Below, piece by piece: positions 45,967 to 54,818 of a DNA stretch of 64,000 nt. The stretch is from Paraliobacillus ryukyuensis (lineage in GTDB: Bacteria; Bacillota; Bacilli; Bacillales; Amphibacillaceae). Each line of letters starts with the position of its first letter. Positions within the stretch are counted from its first letter, which is position 1. The stretch lies in NCBI RefSeq assembly GCF_003315295.1, contig NZ_QNRI01000008.1:62001-126000 (forward strand), given 5' to 3'. Below the pieces are notes generated by a model that saw only the letters and a list, made by a program, of their open reading frames with translations, was not told the DNA's origin and did no database searches. Made by a program: the position numbers and the translations under genes.

Positions 45967-46473
45967 ATGGTTAGAGAAGAAGTGCAACAACTTATTAATA
46001 GCTTAATCCAAATTGAACATATTTCGACGACATTATATTTAGCAATGTCTGCTTATTTGGATCGTATGAATTATATAGGTATGGCAAAATGGCTTAGACT
46101 TCAATCAGAGGAAGAACGTACACATATGCTAACGTTAATCGATTATTTAGCAGGAAAAGATGGCGTGGTGAAATGGAGCGATGTGCCAGCGCAGTCTAGT
46201 AATTATGGAACACCGCTTGAAACATTTCAAAAAGTGCTGGAGCATGAGGAATATGTGACCAACGCTTATAGGCAAGCTTATGATTATATTAAACAAGTTG
46301 ACCCGCAAACAACCGTTATTATTCAGGATTTTCTAAGAGAACAAATTGATGAAGAAGCACAATCATTAACCATAGTCGATCGTTTGAAGTTGGCCGGAGA
46401 TAATTCATCAGCATTATTACTTATTGATCAGGAACTTGGCCAACGTCAAAATGGTGGAACACCTGTTGGTTAA
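45967..46473 (+). CDS. ftnA: Ferritin-like iron-storage protein
   Basis: 168 aa four-helix ferritin. Ferroxidase-site residues appear as Glu in LIQIEHISTTLYLAM, EEERTHM (helix B) and FLREQIDEEAQS (helix D). ATG 45967 has AGAGGAG; an earlier frame start at 45904 does not. It stores Fe(III) in the cytosol. Monocistronic, divergent from the DUF421 pair; no clear Fur or PerR site before it. Confidence 0.9.
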   Translation: MVREEVQQLINSLIQIEHISTTLYLAMSAYLDRMNYIGMAKWLRLQSEEERTHMLTLIDYLAGKDGVVKWSDVPAQSSNYGTPLETFQKVLEHEEYVTNAYRQAYDYIKQVDPQTTVIIQDFLREQIDEEAQSLTIVDRLKLAGDNSSALLLIDQELGQRQNGGTPVG

Positions 46474-46637
46474 ATGGATTTGAATCAAATAGTGTGTAAT
46501 AACAAAAGGTAAGATAGAGAATGAATTTTTGAAAAAAGGATATCTATACTTGAATAAGAGATGTTTTGCTGTGAAGATGTAACGGTAGAGGAATAAAAAG
46601 ATTCGCCCCCAGTTTATGAAAATATTTTCATATAAAA

Positions 46638-46698
46638 ATAGGTGGTTTTCTGAGTTTAAATATCTTTAGAAGAATCATAGACTCAAAAAACTACCTAT
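46638..46698. repeat. Long inverted repeat in the intergenic space between ferritin and the racemase
   Basis: ATAGGTGGTTTTCTGAGT (46638-46655) pairs with ACTCAAAAAACTACCTAT (46681-46698), 16 of 18 positions, around a 25-nt AT-rich loop. It lies 165 bp after the ferritin stop and 58 bp after the racemase stop, so it may be a shared terminator or a small palindromic element. Nothing else is visible in 46474-46755. Confidence 0.55.
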
Positions 46699-46755
46699 AA
46701 AAGTGATTATGATTAACAATTAAGATGAACGATTTGATGATGATTACCTATTTTT

Positions 46756-47442
46756 TTAGATATCATCTTCAAGTGATAAATACCTAGATACAATTGCTTG
46801 TGCAAGGCTAGTAGAAGAATCGACTAATGGGAAAGGTGCTTCTTCATGATCAATTATGACGTTCAGATCTGTGCAAGCAATAATAGCGGTATCGACTTTT
46901 TCCGCTAAGTTAGTAGATACTTCTAACCATAATTGTTGTGCTGTGTTTATCTCTCCCGTTTTAATATGCTTTATGATCTGATCTACCTTGTGTTGCTCTC
47001 TACTTAGATCAACAGATTCAAAACCAGCAATGGTTAATTTATTTTGAAAAATATTGGATTCTATAGTCTGTTGCGTCGCCAGAACAGCAACTTTTTTAGT
47101 TGCTGTCGGCAATTTATTTATTGTCTCGTCAACCATATTCAAGGTAGGGATAGAAAGAGAAGCATTAATTTTTTTAAAGTAAATATGTGCCGTGTTACAA
47201 GGAATGGCAATGAAATCTACCCCAGTTTTCTCTAATCGTCTTGCTCCTTCGATAATTGCTCCTTCCATAGCGGTATGGTCGAGCGGTTTATTGATAAAAA
47301 AAGGGGTAGGACATGAATAGATCATCATGTGTGGAAAATCAATATCATTTACTGCTCCGTAGATTTGTTGGCATTCCTCAACCACTTTATCCACGAATGG
47401 TCCGGTTGATTTAGGGCCCATCCCAGCTAGAATTCCGATCAT
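46756..47442 (-). CDS. Aspartate/glutamate racemase-family protein (RacX-like)
   Basis: 228 aa, cofactor-independent two-cysteine racemase. First catalytic Cys in AIPCNTAHIY, second in IIACTDLNVI; N-terminus MIGILAGMGPKSTGPF. Size and start match B. subtilis RacX, which racemises several amino acids to release D-forms. AGGAGG ribosome site. Monocistronic. Confidence 0.87.
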   Translation of the reverse strand: MIGILAGMGPKSTGPFVDKVVEECQQIYGAVNDIDFPHMMIYSCPTPFFINKPLDHTAMEGAIIEGARRLEKTGVDFIAIPCNTAHIYFKKINASLSIPTLNMVDETINKLPTATKKVAVLATQQTIESNIFQNKLTIAGFESVDLSREQHKVDQIIKHIKTGEINTAQQLWLEVSTNLAEKVDTAIIACTDLNVIIDHEEAPFPLVDSSTSLAQAIVSRYLSLEDDI

Positions 47443-47578
47443 TATTTTTCCTCCTATTTTAGCATTTAAAAACTATCTTGATATTTATTATTGTAATTCA
47501 AAACAAAAATTTATACTATAAAAGGAAATAGCCAATGATTTATAGCTGGAAAAAGTAAATGGAGGGAGAAGGTTAGCA

Positions 47579-48340
47579 CTGATACAGGAAGAAGCACTTA
47601 AACCGATAGTAGCTAGTTTAAAAAAAGATCCAGTTGTTAAAGCAATTTTCTTAAAAGGTTCGATGGGAAGAGGGGAACATGATCAACATTCGGATATTGA
47701 CCTTTATTGTTTCGTTAATGAAGAAAATAAGCAACAATTTTTAAAAAACAGAAAGAAACATCTAACCGCTTATCGTCCGTTGTTGATGTATGATGAGATC
47801 TATATCATTGCACCGCAAATCGTAGCCGTCTACGATAATTTATTACATATTGATTTATTTACCGTTACGGAAGAAAGCTTATTGACTAAAGACTTTTTCA
47901 CGGTCTTATATGATCCAGAAAATCACTTAGAAGCGTTTCAATCCAGACAAACACTTGGATTATCTATACAAGAATTTGATGATGCCGTAATGGATGCGGT
48001 GTGGTTTTTATTTCAATATAAAAAATCTACCGCAAGGGGCAACGACCTTTGGGCTGTTCATATGCTCGAACAAGCATTTACACATTTTGCTAAAGTGCTT
48101 TTGCGTCATTATGTTCCAGCAAGAGCACAGTTAGGATTAAAAACAATGGAACGATCCTTACCAGCTGTACCATTAAACAAATTCAACCGTATGTATGAAG
48201 CCAATACACCAAATCAGCATCCTCAAGCGGCAAAGTATTATTGTCAATTTTTAAGCGAAGAGAAAGAATGGATACTCGCTAATATGCAGCACCCTATTAA
48301 GATACAACCTTTATTTCTACAGTTAATTCAATCATGGTGA
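47579..48340 (+). CDS. Nucleotidyltransferase-domain protein, probable CTG or other non-standard start
   Basis: The nucleotidyltransferase motif GSMGRGEHDQHSDIDLY is cut in half if the first ATG (47663) is used. The open frame extends upstream to a TAG and includes AIFLKGS before the motif; the only start-like codon after the GGAGGGAG site (47561-47568) is CTG 47579, giving 253 aa (residues: QEEALKPIVASLKKDPVVKA). Resembles antibiotic-type or housekeeping adenylyltransferases of the MNT fold with a helical C-domain. Substrate unknown. A start-codon mutation or a sequencing slip is an alternative. Confidence 0.75.
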   Translation: MIQEEALKPIVASLKKDPVVKAIFLKGSMGRGEHDQHSDIDLYCFVNEENKQQFLKNRKKHLTAYRPLLMYDEIYIIAPQIVAVYDNLLHIDLFTVTEESLLTKDFFTVLYDPENHLEAFQSRQTLGLSIQEFDDAVMDAVWFLFQYKKSTARGNDLWAVHMLEQAFTHFAKVLLRHYVPARAQLGLKTMERSLPAVPLNKFNRMYEANTPNQHPQAAKYYCQFLSEEKEWILANMQHPIKIQPLFLQLIQSW

Positions 48341-48356
48341 AGCATAATATGAAAGT

Positions 48357-48388
48357 AGGGTAGCCAACCATCAATGTTGGATACCCTA
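48357..48388 (+). terminator. Terminator after the nucleotidyltransferase gene
   Basis: AGGGTAGCCAAC and GTTGGATACCCT pair around CATCAAT, followed by an A/T-rich stretch. Confidence 0.6.
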
Positions 48389-48395
48389 AATAAAA

Positions 48396-48578
48396 TTATT
48401 TTTGACTTTCAATAAGTTGTCTTTTCAATAACTCAATGATATGTTTGTTTTGCGCCACTTGATGTTCGCTATTTTCTTTAATTCTATAAACCCATACGAG
48501 CAAAAAGATAAGCACAACTATCGGTGCAACAAGTATTACTAATGCTATTAGTACATTTACGATAGTAAAGGTCCCTAA
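48396..48578 (-). pseudogene. Small membrane protein frame without a start codon
   Basis: 60 codons on the minus strand encode one strong transmembrane helix (VNVLIALVILVAPIVVLIFL) and a charged tail (RIKENSEHQVAQNKHIIELL). No ATG, GTG or TTG begins this frame; GGGGGA followed by TTG lies in a different frame just upstream, so a frameshift between start and body is likely. The rest of 48341-48641 holds only the terminator above. Confidence 0.45.
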
Positions 48579-48641
48579 TCAAAATCCCCCAATCGCTATA
48601 ATTCTACCAACATTATATGCGAAACGGAAAAATAATCTAAA

Positions 48642-49088
48642 TTATTTATGGTTGTCTTGATACATTGCATGAGCGGTTTGATTAAACTTTTGCAGTAATC
48701 GACTAAAGTCAGCTTGATCTTGTTCCGACCAATCTTTCAACATTTCCGAAAATATTGCTTTTCTTCTTTGTTTATAAACAGCTAATTGTTTGACACCGTC
48801 CTCACTAATTTTGTAATAGTACGAGCGCTTATCAGCTGGGTTAGGGATTCGAATAATTAGGTTGTCCTTCTCTAATAATGCTGCTTGACGACTAACAGTT
48901 GATATATCTAATTGGAGGAGTGTAGCTAATCTTTTCACCCCTGTTTCCCCGTGATTGTCTAGCGTGCGCAACAGTAAATAAGCGGATCGATGAAATGCTT
49001 TCTTTTTATCTGCTGCCATGGCAGTTATTCGCCGTGCTAGTAACGCCATTTCTACTTCAAGTTGATCGATTGCATCTGTATTATTCAA
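48642..49088 (-). CDS. MarR-family transcriptional regulator
   Basis: 148 aa winged-helix repressor: LLRTLDNHGETGVKRLATLLQ, DISTVSRQAALLEKDNLI (recognition helix) and a beta wing with RIPNPADKRSYYYKI. TTG 49088 has AAGGTGA 8 nt upstream; GTG 49100 is too near. Divergent from the CBS and MFS genes, with two identical-type palindromes in the shared control region. Confidence 0.88.
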   Translation of the reverse strand: MNNTDAIDQLEVEMALLARRITAMAADKKKAFHRSAYLLLRTLDNHGETGVKRLATLLQLDISTVSRQAALLEKDNLIIRIPNPADKRSYYYKISEDGVKQLAVYKQRRKAIFSEMLKDWSEQDQADFSRLLQKFNQTAHAMYQDNHK

Positions 49089-49161
49089 TATACATCTCAC
49101 CTTATACTAACTTTTTACAAATAATCTATTCCATATTCCTTTTTACACTAAATCAATCGAA

Positions 49162-49213
49162 TTGACAAGTGATTAGTTGTCATATACAATTATATAGTTG
49201 CTTAATACAACTA
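49162..49213 (+). promoter_or_regulatory. Promoter of the CBS-MFS unit with two tandem MarR-type operators
   Basis: TTGACA (49162-49167), 17 nt, TACAAT (49185-49190). Two copies of TAGTTG-N7-CAAYTA lie at 49174-49192 and 49195-49213, 21 bp apart (two DNA turns). The first covers the -10, the second the start region. The second is a perfect TAGTTG/CAACTA dyad. This predicts repression by the divergently encoded MarR protein. Confidence 0.8.
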
Positions 49214-49241
49214 TTTTATATTGGAGACAGGGGTGTTTTTG

Positions 49242-49697
49242 TTGAAAGCTAGTCAAATTATGAAACGTTCTGTCATTAGATTAAAAGAAACAGCCACTAT
49301 AAGGGAGGTTGTGGAACAATTTATTGAACATGGCATTAGTGGCCTACCGATTGTAAATGATCGTAATGAAGTGGTTGCTTACATCAGTGATGGTGACATC
49401 ATGCGTTATATTGGAAAGCATAAGAATTATGTTATTGATATGTATTCCTTCATCAATGTCATTATGGGTGATGATGATAGTTTTGAAGAACGGATGAAAA
49501 GAATTTTGAAACTGAATGTTCTAGATATAGCGAAGAAGAATGTCATTACGGTCAGTTTTGATGATAGAGTTGAAGATGTGGCATATATCTTAGGTCAAAA
49601 ACGAATAAAGAAATTACCAGTATTACGAGAAGGTGTTTTAGTTGGCATTATTAGTCGAGGGGATGTCATTCGTGATGCTTTTAAAATTGTTTTATAA
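49242..49697 (+). CDS. CBS-domain pair protein
   Basis: About 151 aa made of two CBS domains: KASQIMKRSVIRLKE...GISGLPIVNDRNEVV and VLDIAKKNVITVSFDD...KKLPVLREGVLVGIISRGDV. Adenosine-nucleotide sensing is typical of the fold. TTG 49242 has AGGGGTG 7 nt upstream. It is the first gene after the MarR-controlled promoter and precedes the drug-efflux transporter by 34 bp. Confidence 0.8.
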   Translation: MKASQIMKRSVIRLKETATIREVVEQFIEHGISGLPIVNDRNEVVAYISDGDIMRYIGKHKNYVIDMYSFINVIMGDDDSFEERMKRILKLNVLDIAKKNVITVSFDDRVEDVAYILGQKRIKKLPVLREGVLVGIISRGDVIRDAFKIVL

Positions 49698-49731
49698 GCA
49701 AACTTTGATAAAAAGGAAAGAGGGGTAAGAA

Positions 49732-51186
49732 TTGAGCACCGATAGCGTTCATACAAACGAAGAAAAATCATTTAACAAAATGCCGCTATTAATTGTATTA
49801 ATCTCAGGCGCATTTGTCGCCATATTAAATCAAACGTTACTAGCAACGGCATTACCGAAAATTATGGCTGATTTGCAATTAGAAGCAAATACAGCGCAAT
49901 GGCTTCAGTCCATTTTTATGCTTGTTAATGGGATTATGATCCCAGTTACAGCATTTTTAATTGAGAAATTTACGACAAGGAAGCTATTCTTAACCGCAAT
50001 GTCATTATTTGCATTAGGTACACTTGTTTGTTCTTTAGCTCCGAGTTTCAGTTTTCTGATGGTCGGACGGGTATTACAAGCATCTGGAGCGGGGATTATT
50101 ATTCCATTAATGCAAACCATTCTCTTTATGATTTTCCCTGTTGAAAAACGAGGGACAGCAATGGGAATGTTCGGGTTAGTTATCGCATTTGCTCCTGCCA
50201 TTGGCCCTACATTATCAGGTTGGTTAGTAGACCAGTACCCTTGGAGAAGTTTGTTCTATGTAATTTTACCAATTGTTATTTTGGATATTATTTTTGCCTA
50301 CTTCTTGTTACGCAATGTGACCGAAAGAAAAGATACAAAACTAGATATGTTATCCATATTACTATCTTCCATCGGTTTTGGTGGACTACTATATGGATTT
50401 AGTACAGCAGGTAATACTGGCTGGGCAAGCTTACAAGTTGCGATCTCATTAGTAATCGGCGCGGTTGGTTTAGCATTATTTATACACCGTCAATCTAATT
50501 TAGAAACACCAATTCTAAACTTCAGTGTGTTTAGAAATGCGATATTTACGGTTTCTACTGCTTTGGGGATGATTGTATTTATTTCTATGATTGGTGGTGC
50601 GGTAATTTTACCATTGTTAATGCAAAATATGCTTGGCTATTCTGCTTTACAGTCTGGTCTAATGCTAATGCCAGGTGGTTTAGTTATGGGGGCAATGAAC
50701 CCAATTACTGGACGATTATTTGACAAGTTCGGTGCAAGATGGCTGGCAATCATTGGGTTAACTATCTTGGTATTATCAACATTTGCATTTACCAATTTAA
50801 CAGCAGATACATCCATTATTTATTTGACGATCATGCATGCGTTCCGTATGTTCGGTATTGCAATGGTAATGATGCCAGTGACCACAGCTGGTCTAAATCA
50901 ATTGCCAATAAGTCTCATTCCACATGGTACTGCTATGAATAACACCATGCGCCAAGTTGCAGGTGCAATGGGTACTGCCTTATTAGTCTCTGTAATGACG
51001 AATAGCGCACATCCAGCAGAAGGTTTAAATGGAGCGATTCACGGGGTCAATGTATCCTTTATTGTAGCAGGGTGTATTGCGATTGCAGGCTTGATTTTAT
51101 CTTTCTTTGTGAAAAGTAAAAAACAGATTGATCAAGGACAAAAAAAAACAACTAATCAATCGACAAATCAAACGGCAACAGAATAA
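49732..51186 (+). CDS. DHA2-family (EmrB/QacA-type) MFS efflux transporter
   Basis: 484 aa, 14 predicted helices. Motif C-type GPTLSGWLVD near helix 5, motif GRLFDKFGARW, and the start LNQTLLATALPKIMADL fit EmrB/LmrB/QacA drug exporters. TTG start after AAAGAGGGG. A polar Gln/Thr-rich tail ends it. Probably expelled compound also induces through the MarR protein. Substrate unknown. Confidence 0.9.
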   Translation: MSTDSVHTNEEKSFNKMPLLIVLISGAFVAILNQTLLATALPKIMADLQLEANTAQWLQSIFMLVNGIMIPVTAFLIEKFTTRKLFLTAMSLFALGTLVCSLAPSFSFLMVGRVLQASGAGIIIPLMQTILFMIFPVEKRGTAMGMFGLVIAFAPAIGPTLSGWLVDQYPWRSLFYVILPIVILDIIFAYFLLRNVTERKDTKLDMLSILLSSIGFGGLLYGFSTAGNTGWASLQVAISLVIGAVGLALFIHRQSNLETPILNFSVFRNAIFTVSTALGMIVFISMIGGAVILPLLMQNMLGYSALQSGLMLMPGGLVMGAMNPITGRLFDKFGARWLAIIGLTILVLSTFAFTNLTADTSIIYLTIMHAFRMFGIAMVMMPVTTAGLNQLPISLIPHGTAMNNTMRQVAGAMGTALLVSVMTNSAHPAEGLNGAIHGVNVSFIVAGCIAIAGLILSFFVKSKKQIDQGQKKTTNQSTNQTATE

Positions 51187-51211
51187 TAAAAAAATGATTT
51201 AATTTGATATG

Positions 51212-51262
51212 CTCTCCTTTGTGTAGACAGGTGAAAAATCTGACTATATAAAGGAGAGTTTT
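51212..51262 (+). terminator. Terminator after the efflux gene
   Basis: CTCTCCTTT (51212-51220) and AAAGGAGAG (51250-51258) then TTTTT. The loop is large (29 nt). Confidence 0.65.
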
Positions 51263-51364
51263 TGATTAGTTCCTTCATAGATATCCCAAAGCAACCAAGA
51301 ATATAGTTAACACATATGGTAAACTAACAGCAAGAAATAATTAATTATATTAGGAGGACTTGTC

Positions 51365-51727
51365 ATGATTAAAGAGCTACATCACGTACAGATTACCATC
51401 CCAAAAGGAACGGAAGCAGAAGGAAGAAGCTTCTACTGTGATTTATTAGGATTAAAAGAAATAGAAAAGCCAGATATACTTAAGGGACGAGGTGGTTTCT
51501 GGGTCCAGGTAGGGGACGTCGATCTACATATAGGAACAGAAGATGGCATTGACCGTTTGTCAACCAAATCACACGTGGCTTATCAAGTATCTGAGATTTC
51601 TTACTGGCGAAATAGGTTACAAGAGCATGGTATTGAAGTGATAGAATCAATCCCCTTGCCTAATTATGACCGATTTGAATTTCGAGATCCTTTTGGGAAT
51701 CGAGTAGAAATGATCCAAGCATTATAA
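51365..51727 (+). CDS. VOC-family (glyoxalase/bleomycin-resistance fold) protein
   Basis: 120 aa, one complete VOC domain pair: LHHVQITIPKGTEAEGRSFY, the Glu/His metal positions in HHVQ, VDLHIG and RFEFRDPFGNRVEMIQ. Small-molecule dioxygenase or resistance function possible; none can be assigned. AGGAGG before ATG. Confidence 0.85.
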   Translation: MIKELHHVQITIPKGTEAEGRSFYCDLLGLKEIEKPDILKGRGGFWVQVGDVDLHIGTEDGIDRLSTKSHVAYQVSEISYWRNRLQEHGIEVIESIPLPNYDRFEFRDPFGNRVEMIQAL

Positions 51728-51772
51728 ATAGAATCTTTAAAGCATGACATTATAAAATAGAGGTGGGTTTGA

Positions 51773-52390
51773 TTGTATAAACATATAATCTGGGATTTTG
51801 ATGGGACACTTTTTGATACATATCCAATGATGGCTAGGGTTTTTAAAGACTTGCTTCAAGAAAATGGTATAGATGAACCTTTAGAGGAGATAATTACCCA
51901 AATGAAGGTGTCTGCTTCTGCTGCTATGAAACACTACGAACGAAAGTATCAAATAACAGAAGCATTTATTGCTAACTATAAGGAAAAACAAAAGCTAGCA
52001 GTAGTTGAACAAGCTGAGCCATTTGCTGGAATAAAAGAAATTTGTAGCTATATTCACACAACCAATCGAAAAAATTACTTACTCACGCACCGCGGCGAAT
52101 CTTCTATTACGGTCTTAAAAAAACATGGTTTATTTGACTGTTTTTCGGCATTTATTACATCCGAACAAGGGTTTGAGCGAAAACCGAGTCCTGCAGCCAT
52201 TCATTACTTGATGGGTAAATATGATATGAACCCTTCAGAATCTATTATGATAGGGGATAGAGATTTAGATTTATTATCAGGAAAAAATGCAGGAATAAGT
52301 GCCTGTTATTTTAGTGAAGCACATGGTGCAAGTGAACACGCAGATTATAACATGTTTGATTTTCAGCAGTTGTATGAAATCATTTCTTGA
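51773..52390 (+). CDS. HAD-superfamily hydrolase (PGMB/phosphoglycolate phosphatase-like)
   Basis: 205 aa, subfamily IA. Motif I IWDFDGTLFDT, motif II LLTHRG, Lys in FERKPSPAAI, motif IV MIGDRDLDLLSG. Starts with TTG after GAGGTGGG. 46 bp after the VOC gene and possibly cotranscribed; substrate unknown. Confidence 0.86.
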   Translation: MYKHIIWDFDGTLFDTYPMMARVFKDLLQENGIDEPLEEIITQMKVSASAAMKHYERKYQITEAFIANYKEKQKLAVVEQAEPFAGIKEICSYIHTTNRKNYLLTHRGESSITVLKKHGLFDCFSAFITSEQGFERKPSPAAIHYLMGKYDMNPSESIMIGDRDLDLLSGKNAGISACYFSEAHGASEHADYNMFDFQQLYEIIS

Positions 52391-52467
52391 TTTTGAAAGT
52401 GACTGTTCTATAAATAAAAAGATCTTCGTATGGCTGGTTATTAAGCGTATTGGATAGGAGTGTTAGT

Positions 52468-52869
52468 ATGACCGAAAGTTGTGTTTTTTGTTATCCAGAT
52501 TTGGAAACTGAACAAGTTGTTTTATTAAGCAATGAATATTGTCTGTTTTTACAGTTGAAACGTTCTCAACTGAAAGGGAATCAATTAGAAGGAGCGGGTG
52601 TCATTGTACCTCGAGCACATAGAGAAACTGCTTTTGATTTAACAACTGAGGAGTGGGTAGCTACGCAACAATTGTTGCAAGAAGTAAAAAGTTACTTAGA
52701 TGAAACCCATCGACCTAAAGGATATAACCTTGGTTGGAATTTTGGCCAGGTAGCTGGTCAGCATATTGGACATGCTCATTTCCACGTTATTCCTAGGTAT
52801 GAAGACGAACCACTTGTTGGTAAAGGAATAAGATATATGTTTAAACATGAAGCTAATAAAAGAAGATAA
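52468..52869 (+). CDS. HIT-family nucleotide hydrolase
   Basis: 133 aa with Cys pair CVFC at the start and the histidine triad HIGHAHFHVIPRY (H-x-H-x-H). Hydrolyses nucleotidyl substrates of the diadenosine-polyphosphate or adenylyl type. AGGAGTG before ATG 52468; the in-frame upstream start at 52450 lacks one. Confidence 0.88.
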   Translation: MTESCVFCYPDLETEQVVLLSNEYCLFLQLKRSQLKGNQLEGAGVIVPRAHRETAFDLTTEEWVATQQLLQEVKSYLDETHRPKGYNLGWNFGQVAGQHIGHAHFHVIPRYEDEPLVGKGIRYMFKHEANKRR

Positions 52870-52871
52870 GG

Positions 52872-52918
52872 GAGATGTGTTGGGTGATAGCTTGTCCCTA
52901 GCACATCTCATGTGTTTT
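52872..52918 (+). terminator. Terminator after the HIT gene
   Basis: GAGATGTG (52872-52879) and CACATCTC (52902-52909), then a T-rich tract. Confidence 0.6.
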
Positions 52919-52942
52919 ATATGATTGATCAACGGTCTCTTT

Positions 52943-54460
52943 TTACGCCAAATATCTACCGCGCAATGTCCAAATTTTATAGAACATAATAATTGATTGA
53001 AGAATCGTTAAATAAGTTAGTGTAATCCATCCAGCCATTAAGTAGGGCTGAAGTGTAGCTTGTACATTGGTACTAGTAAGACCATCACGATATATGATGC
53101 TAAGATAAATGGTACTGCTAATACACAAGGCGATAAGAATAAGTGCGATGCCGAGTTTGCTTTTCGTTTTACCTGCTTCTGCATTATATTGATTGGCCCA
53201 ACCGTCTTTCTTATGAGCGGAAAATTTATCAAGCCAAACTTGACAAAAGGTTATTAAATTTGCCCATAAATAAAGTTCGGGACTGATGAGAAAAAAGGCA
53301 AGGATGATATCAATTGGGCGGTGCATCGGGGTTTTAACTGCTAAGATGACATTGACAATTGAAGCTAAAACAACCGGTGTAATCCATATCCAAGACCAAT
53401 AAAATTGATCCGTAGCCAAAGCGATAGCCAACAAAACAACGAAAAGAATACGGGTAATAATATCGGCAAACATTTTTAATTGCGAACGCCATAATCGGCC
53501 CAAATGTCTAGTTTTTACATCAATATCTCGGTTGGTTAGTAAATCAACTGTACCAGCTTGCCATTTATTACGTTGTTGACGAAACGCATGATAATTGCGC
53601 ATCGCATCCACAAAGCATCTAGCTTTTGGACTAACGAGTGTTTTCCATCCACTTTTCTGTAATTGCCATGTTAATAACATATCCTCCACATCACTATCAT
53701 TTTGCCAAGGCGCGTCTAACTTTCGTTCATTGACAACCGCTAGTAGTGCTTCAGGTCGAAACAGCGTGGCTTGTCCACCTAATACATAGGTACTACCTCC
53801 ATGGTATTGTAAATCGAGCACCCAACTGGCCATATCTTGTTTTTGCTGATGTGTCCACCACCGTGAAATAGGGCCACCATATTCACCATTAGATAATTTT
53901 TCTTCGTAGTAAGGATCATCTACTGGTAACTTTCGTCGTTTCTTCGGCATCCGCATGGTGTATTTCGCCATTACCCCACCAATATTTCGAGCAGACATTA
54001 ATCCCTCCCACAGTTCTCGCAATGCAAATGGTGCTAGTCTACTGTCGGCATCCATCCCAAGAATGGCTTGGACAGAATCACGATATAATTTTTGATAGTC
54101 GGTCAACTCTTCGTTATAGATATTAAGCATGTCACCATAAACTAATTTCCAACCGGTATTTAATGCTCCAACTTTTCGCTGCTTATTTCCCTTCGTTGTG
54201 ATAACTTGTACTGCCAAATTAAATTCCTTCCCAGCTTCTTTTGCTATCGCTTCTGTTTGATCCGTGCAGTTATCTGAAATAACAAAAACATCTAGTTCTA
54301 CATCTTTAGGTAGAACTTGGTCATGCAGTCCTGCTAAACATTGTCGAATCGATTTTTCTTCATTATGTGCGGGTATAAGCACAATAATTCGCGGGCGCAT
54401 ATAAGAGCGTTTAACCGCATTGCTCCGTTGGTGTGGTATTTGATCAATTAGTTCTAGCAA
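52943..54460 (-). CDS. Membrane-bound family 2 glycosyltransferase
   Basis: 505 aa processive-type glycosyltransferase. GT-A domain: VLIPAHNEEKSIRQC, ISDNCTDQT, GMDADSRL (DxD), YHGGSTYVLGGQATLFRP, DVEDMLLTWQ (catalytic Asp) and QQRNKWQAGT (QxxRW-like). Four or so C-terminal helices (from about residue 335) form a translocation channel as in cellulose, hyaluronan or poly-GlcNAc synthases. TTG start after GGAGGG. It stands alone; polymer unknown. Confidence 0.88.
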   Translation of the reverse strand: MLELIDQIPHQRSNAVKRSYMRPRIIVLIPAHNEEKSIRQCLAGLHDQVLPKDVELDVFVISDNCTDQTEAIAKEAGKEFNLAVQVITTKGNKQRKVGALNTGWKLVYGDMLNIYNEELTDYQKLYRDSVQAILGMDADSRLAPFALRELWEGLMSARNIGGVMAKYTMRMPKKRRKLPVDDPYYEEKLSNGEYGGPISRWWTHQQKQDMASWVLDLQYHGGSTYVLGGQATLFRPEALLAVVNERKLDAPWQNDSDVEDMLLTWQLQKSGWKTLVSPKARCFVDAMRNYHAFRQQRNKWQAGTVDLLTNRDIDVKTRHLGRLWRSQLKMFADIITRILFVVLLAIALATDQFYWSWIWITPVVLASIVNVILAVKTPMHRPIDIILAFFLISPELYLWANLITFCQVWLDKFSAHKKDGWANQYNAEAGKTKSKLGIALILIALCISSTIYLSIIYRDGLTSTNVQATLQPYLMAGWITLTYLTILQSIIMFYKIWTLRGRYLA

Positions 54461-54761
54461 CGTAAATCCCTCCCTAATAGGTTTCTAGTTTATCTTATTA
54501 AAAGAGATAGACAATCATTACTAAAAAGTTTAATGACAAATTTTTTCTTTGATAGTTTAAATAACGAAACTATTTCAATTGGGTAATCGTCAAACCAATT
54601 AGATTAAAGCTAGGAACGTGATAACGATGGATCAATGCAGGAAAGAGAAACTATTGAATGGCATATTGATAGAACATAAAAATGCTGTTATAAGCAAATT
54701 TCTGTAAAAAGTAGGTTGTCTTCTGTGAAGGAAAGTGACTCATGAATAGAGAATAGTGTCA

Positions 54762-54798
54762 AAACAATCACCTTGGATACTCTAGCGTGATTGTTTTT
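54762..54798 (-). terminator. Terminator, minus strand
   Basis: AAACAATCAC (54762-54771) and GTGATTGTTT (54787-54796) stem, with T-runs on both strands; follows the permease pseudogene. The space 54461-54761 contains no gene I can support. Confidence 0.6.
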
Positions 54799-54818
54799 CC
54801 CTATTCGCAACTACGTTA

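Noticed and set aside
54627-54707. 26-codon frame MDQCRKEK
   Set aside because: Too short, no ribosome site, no family.
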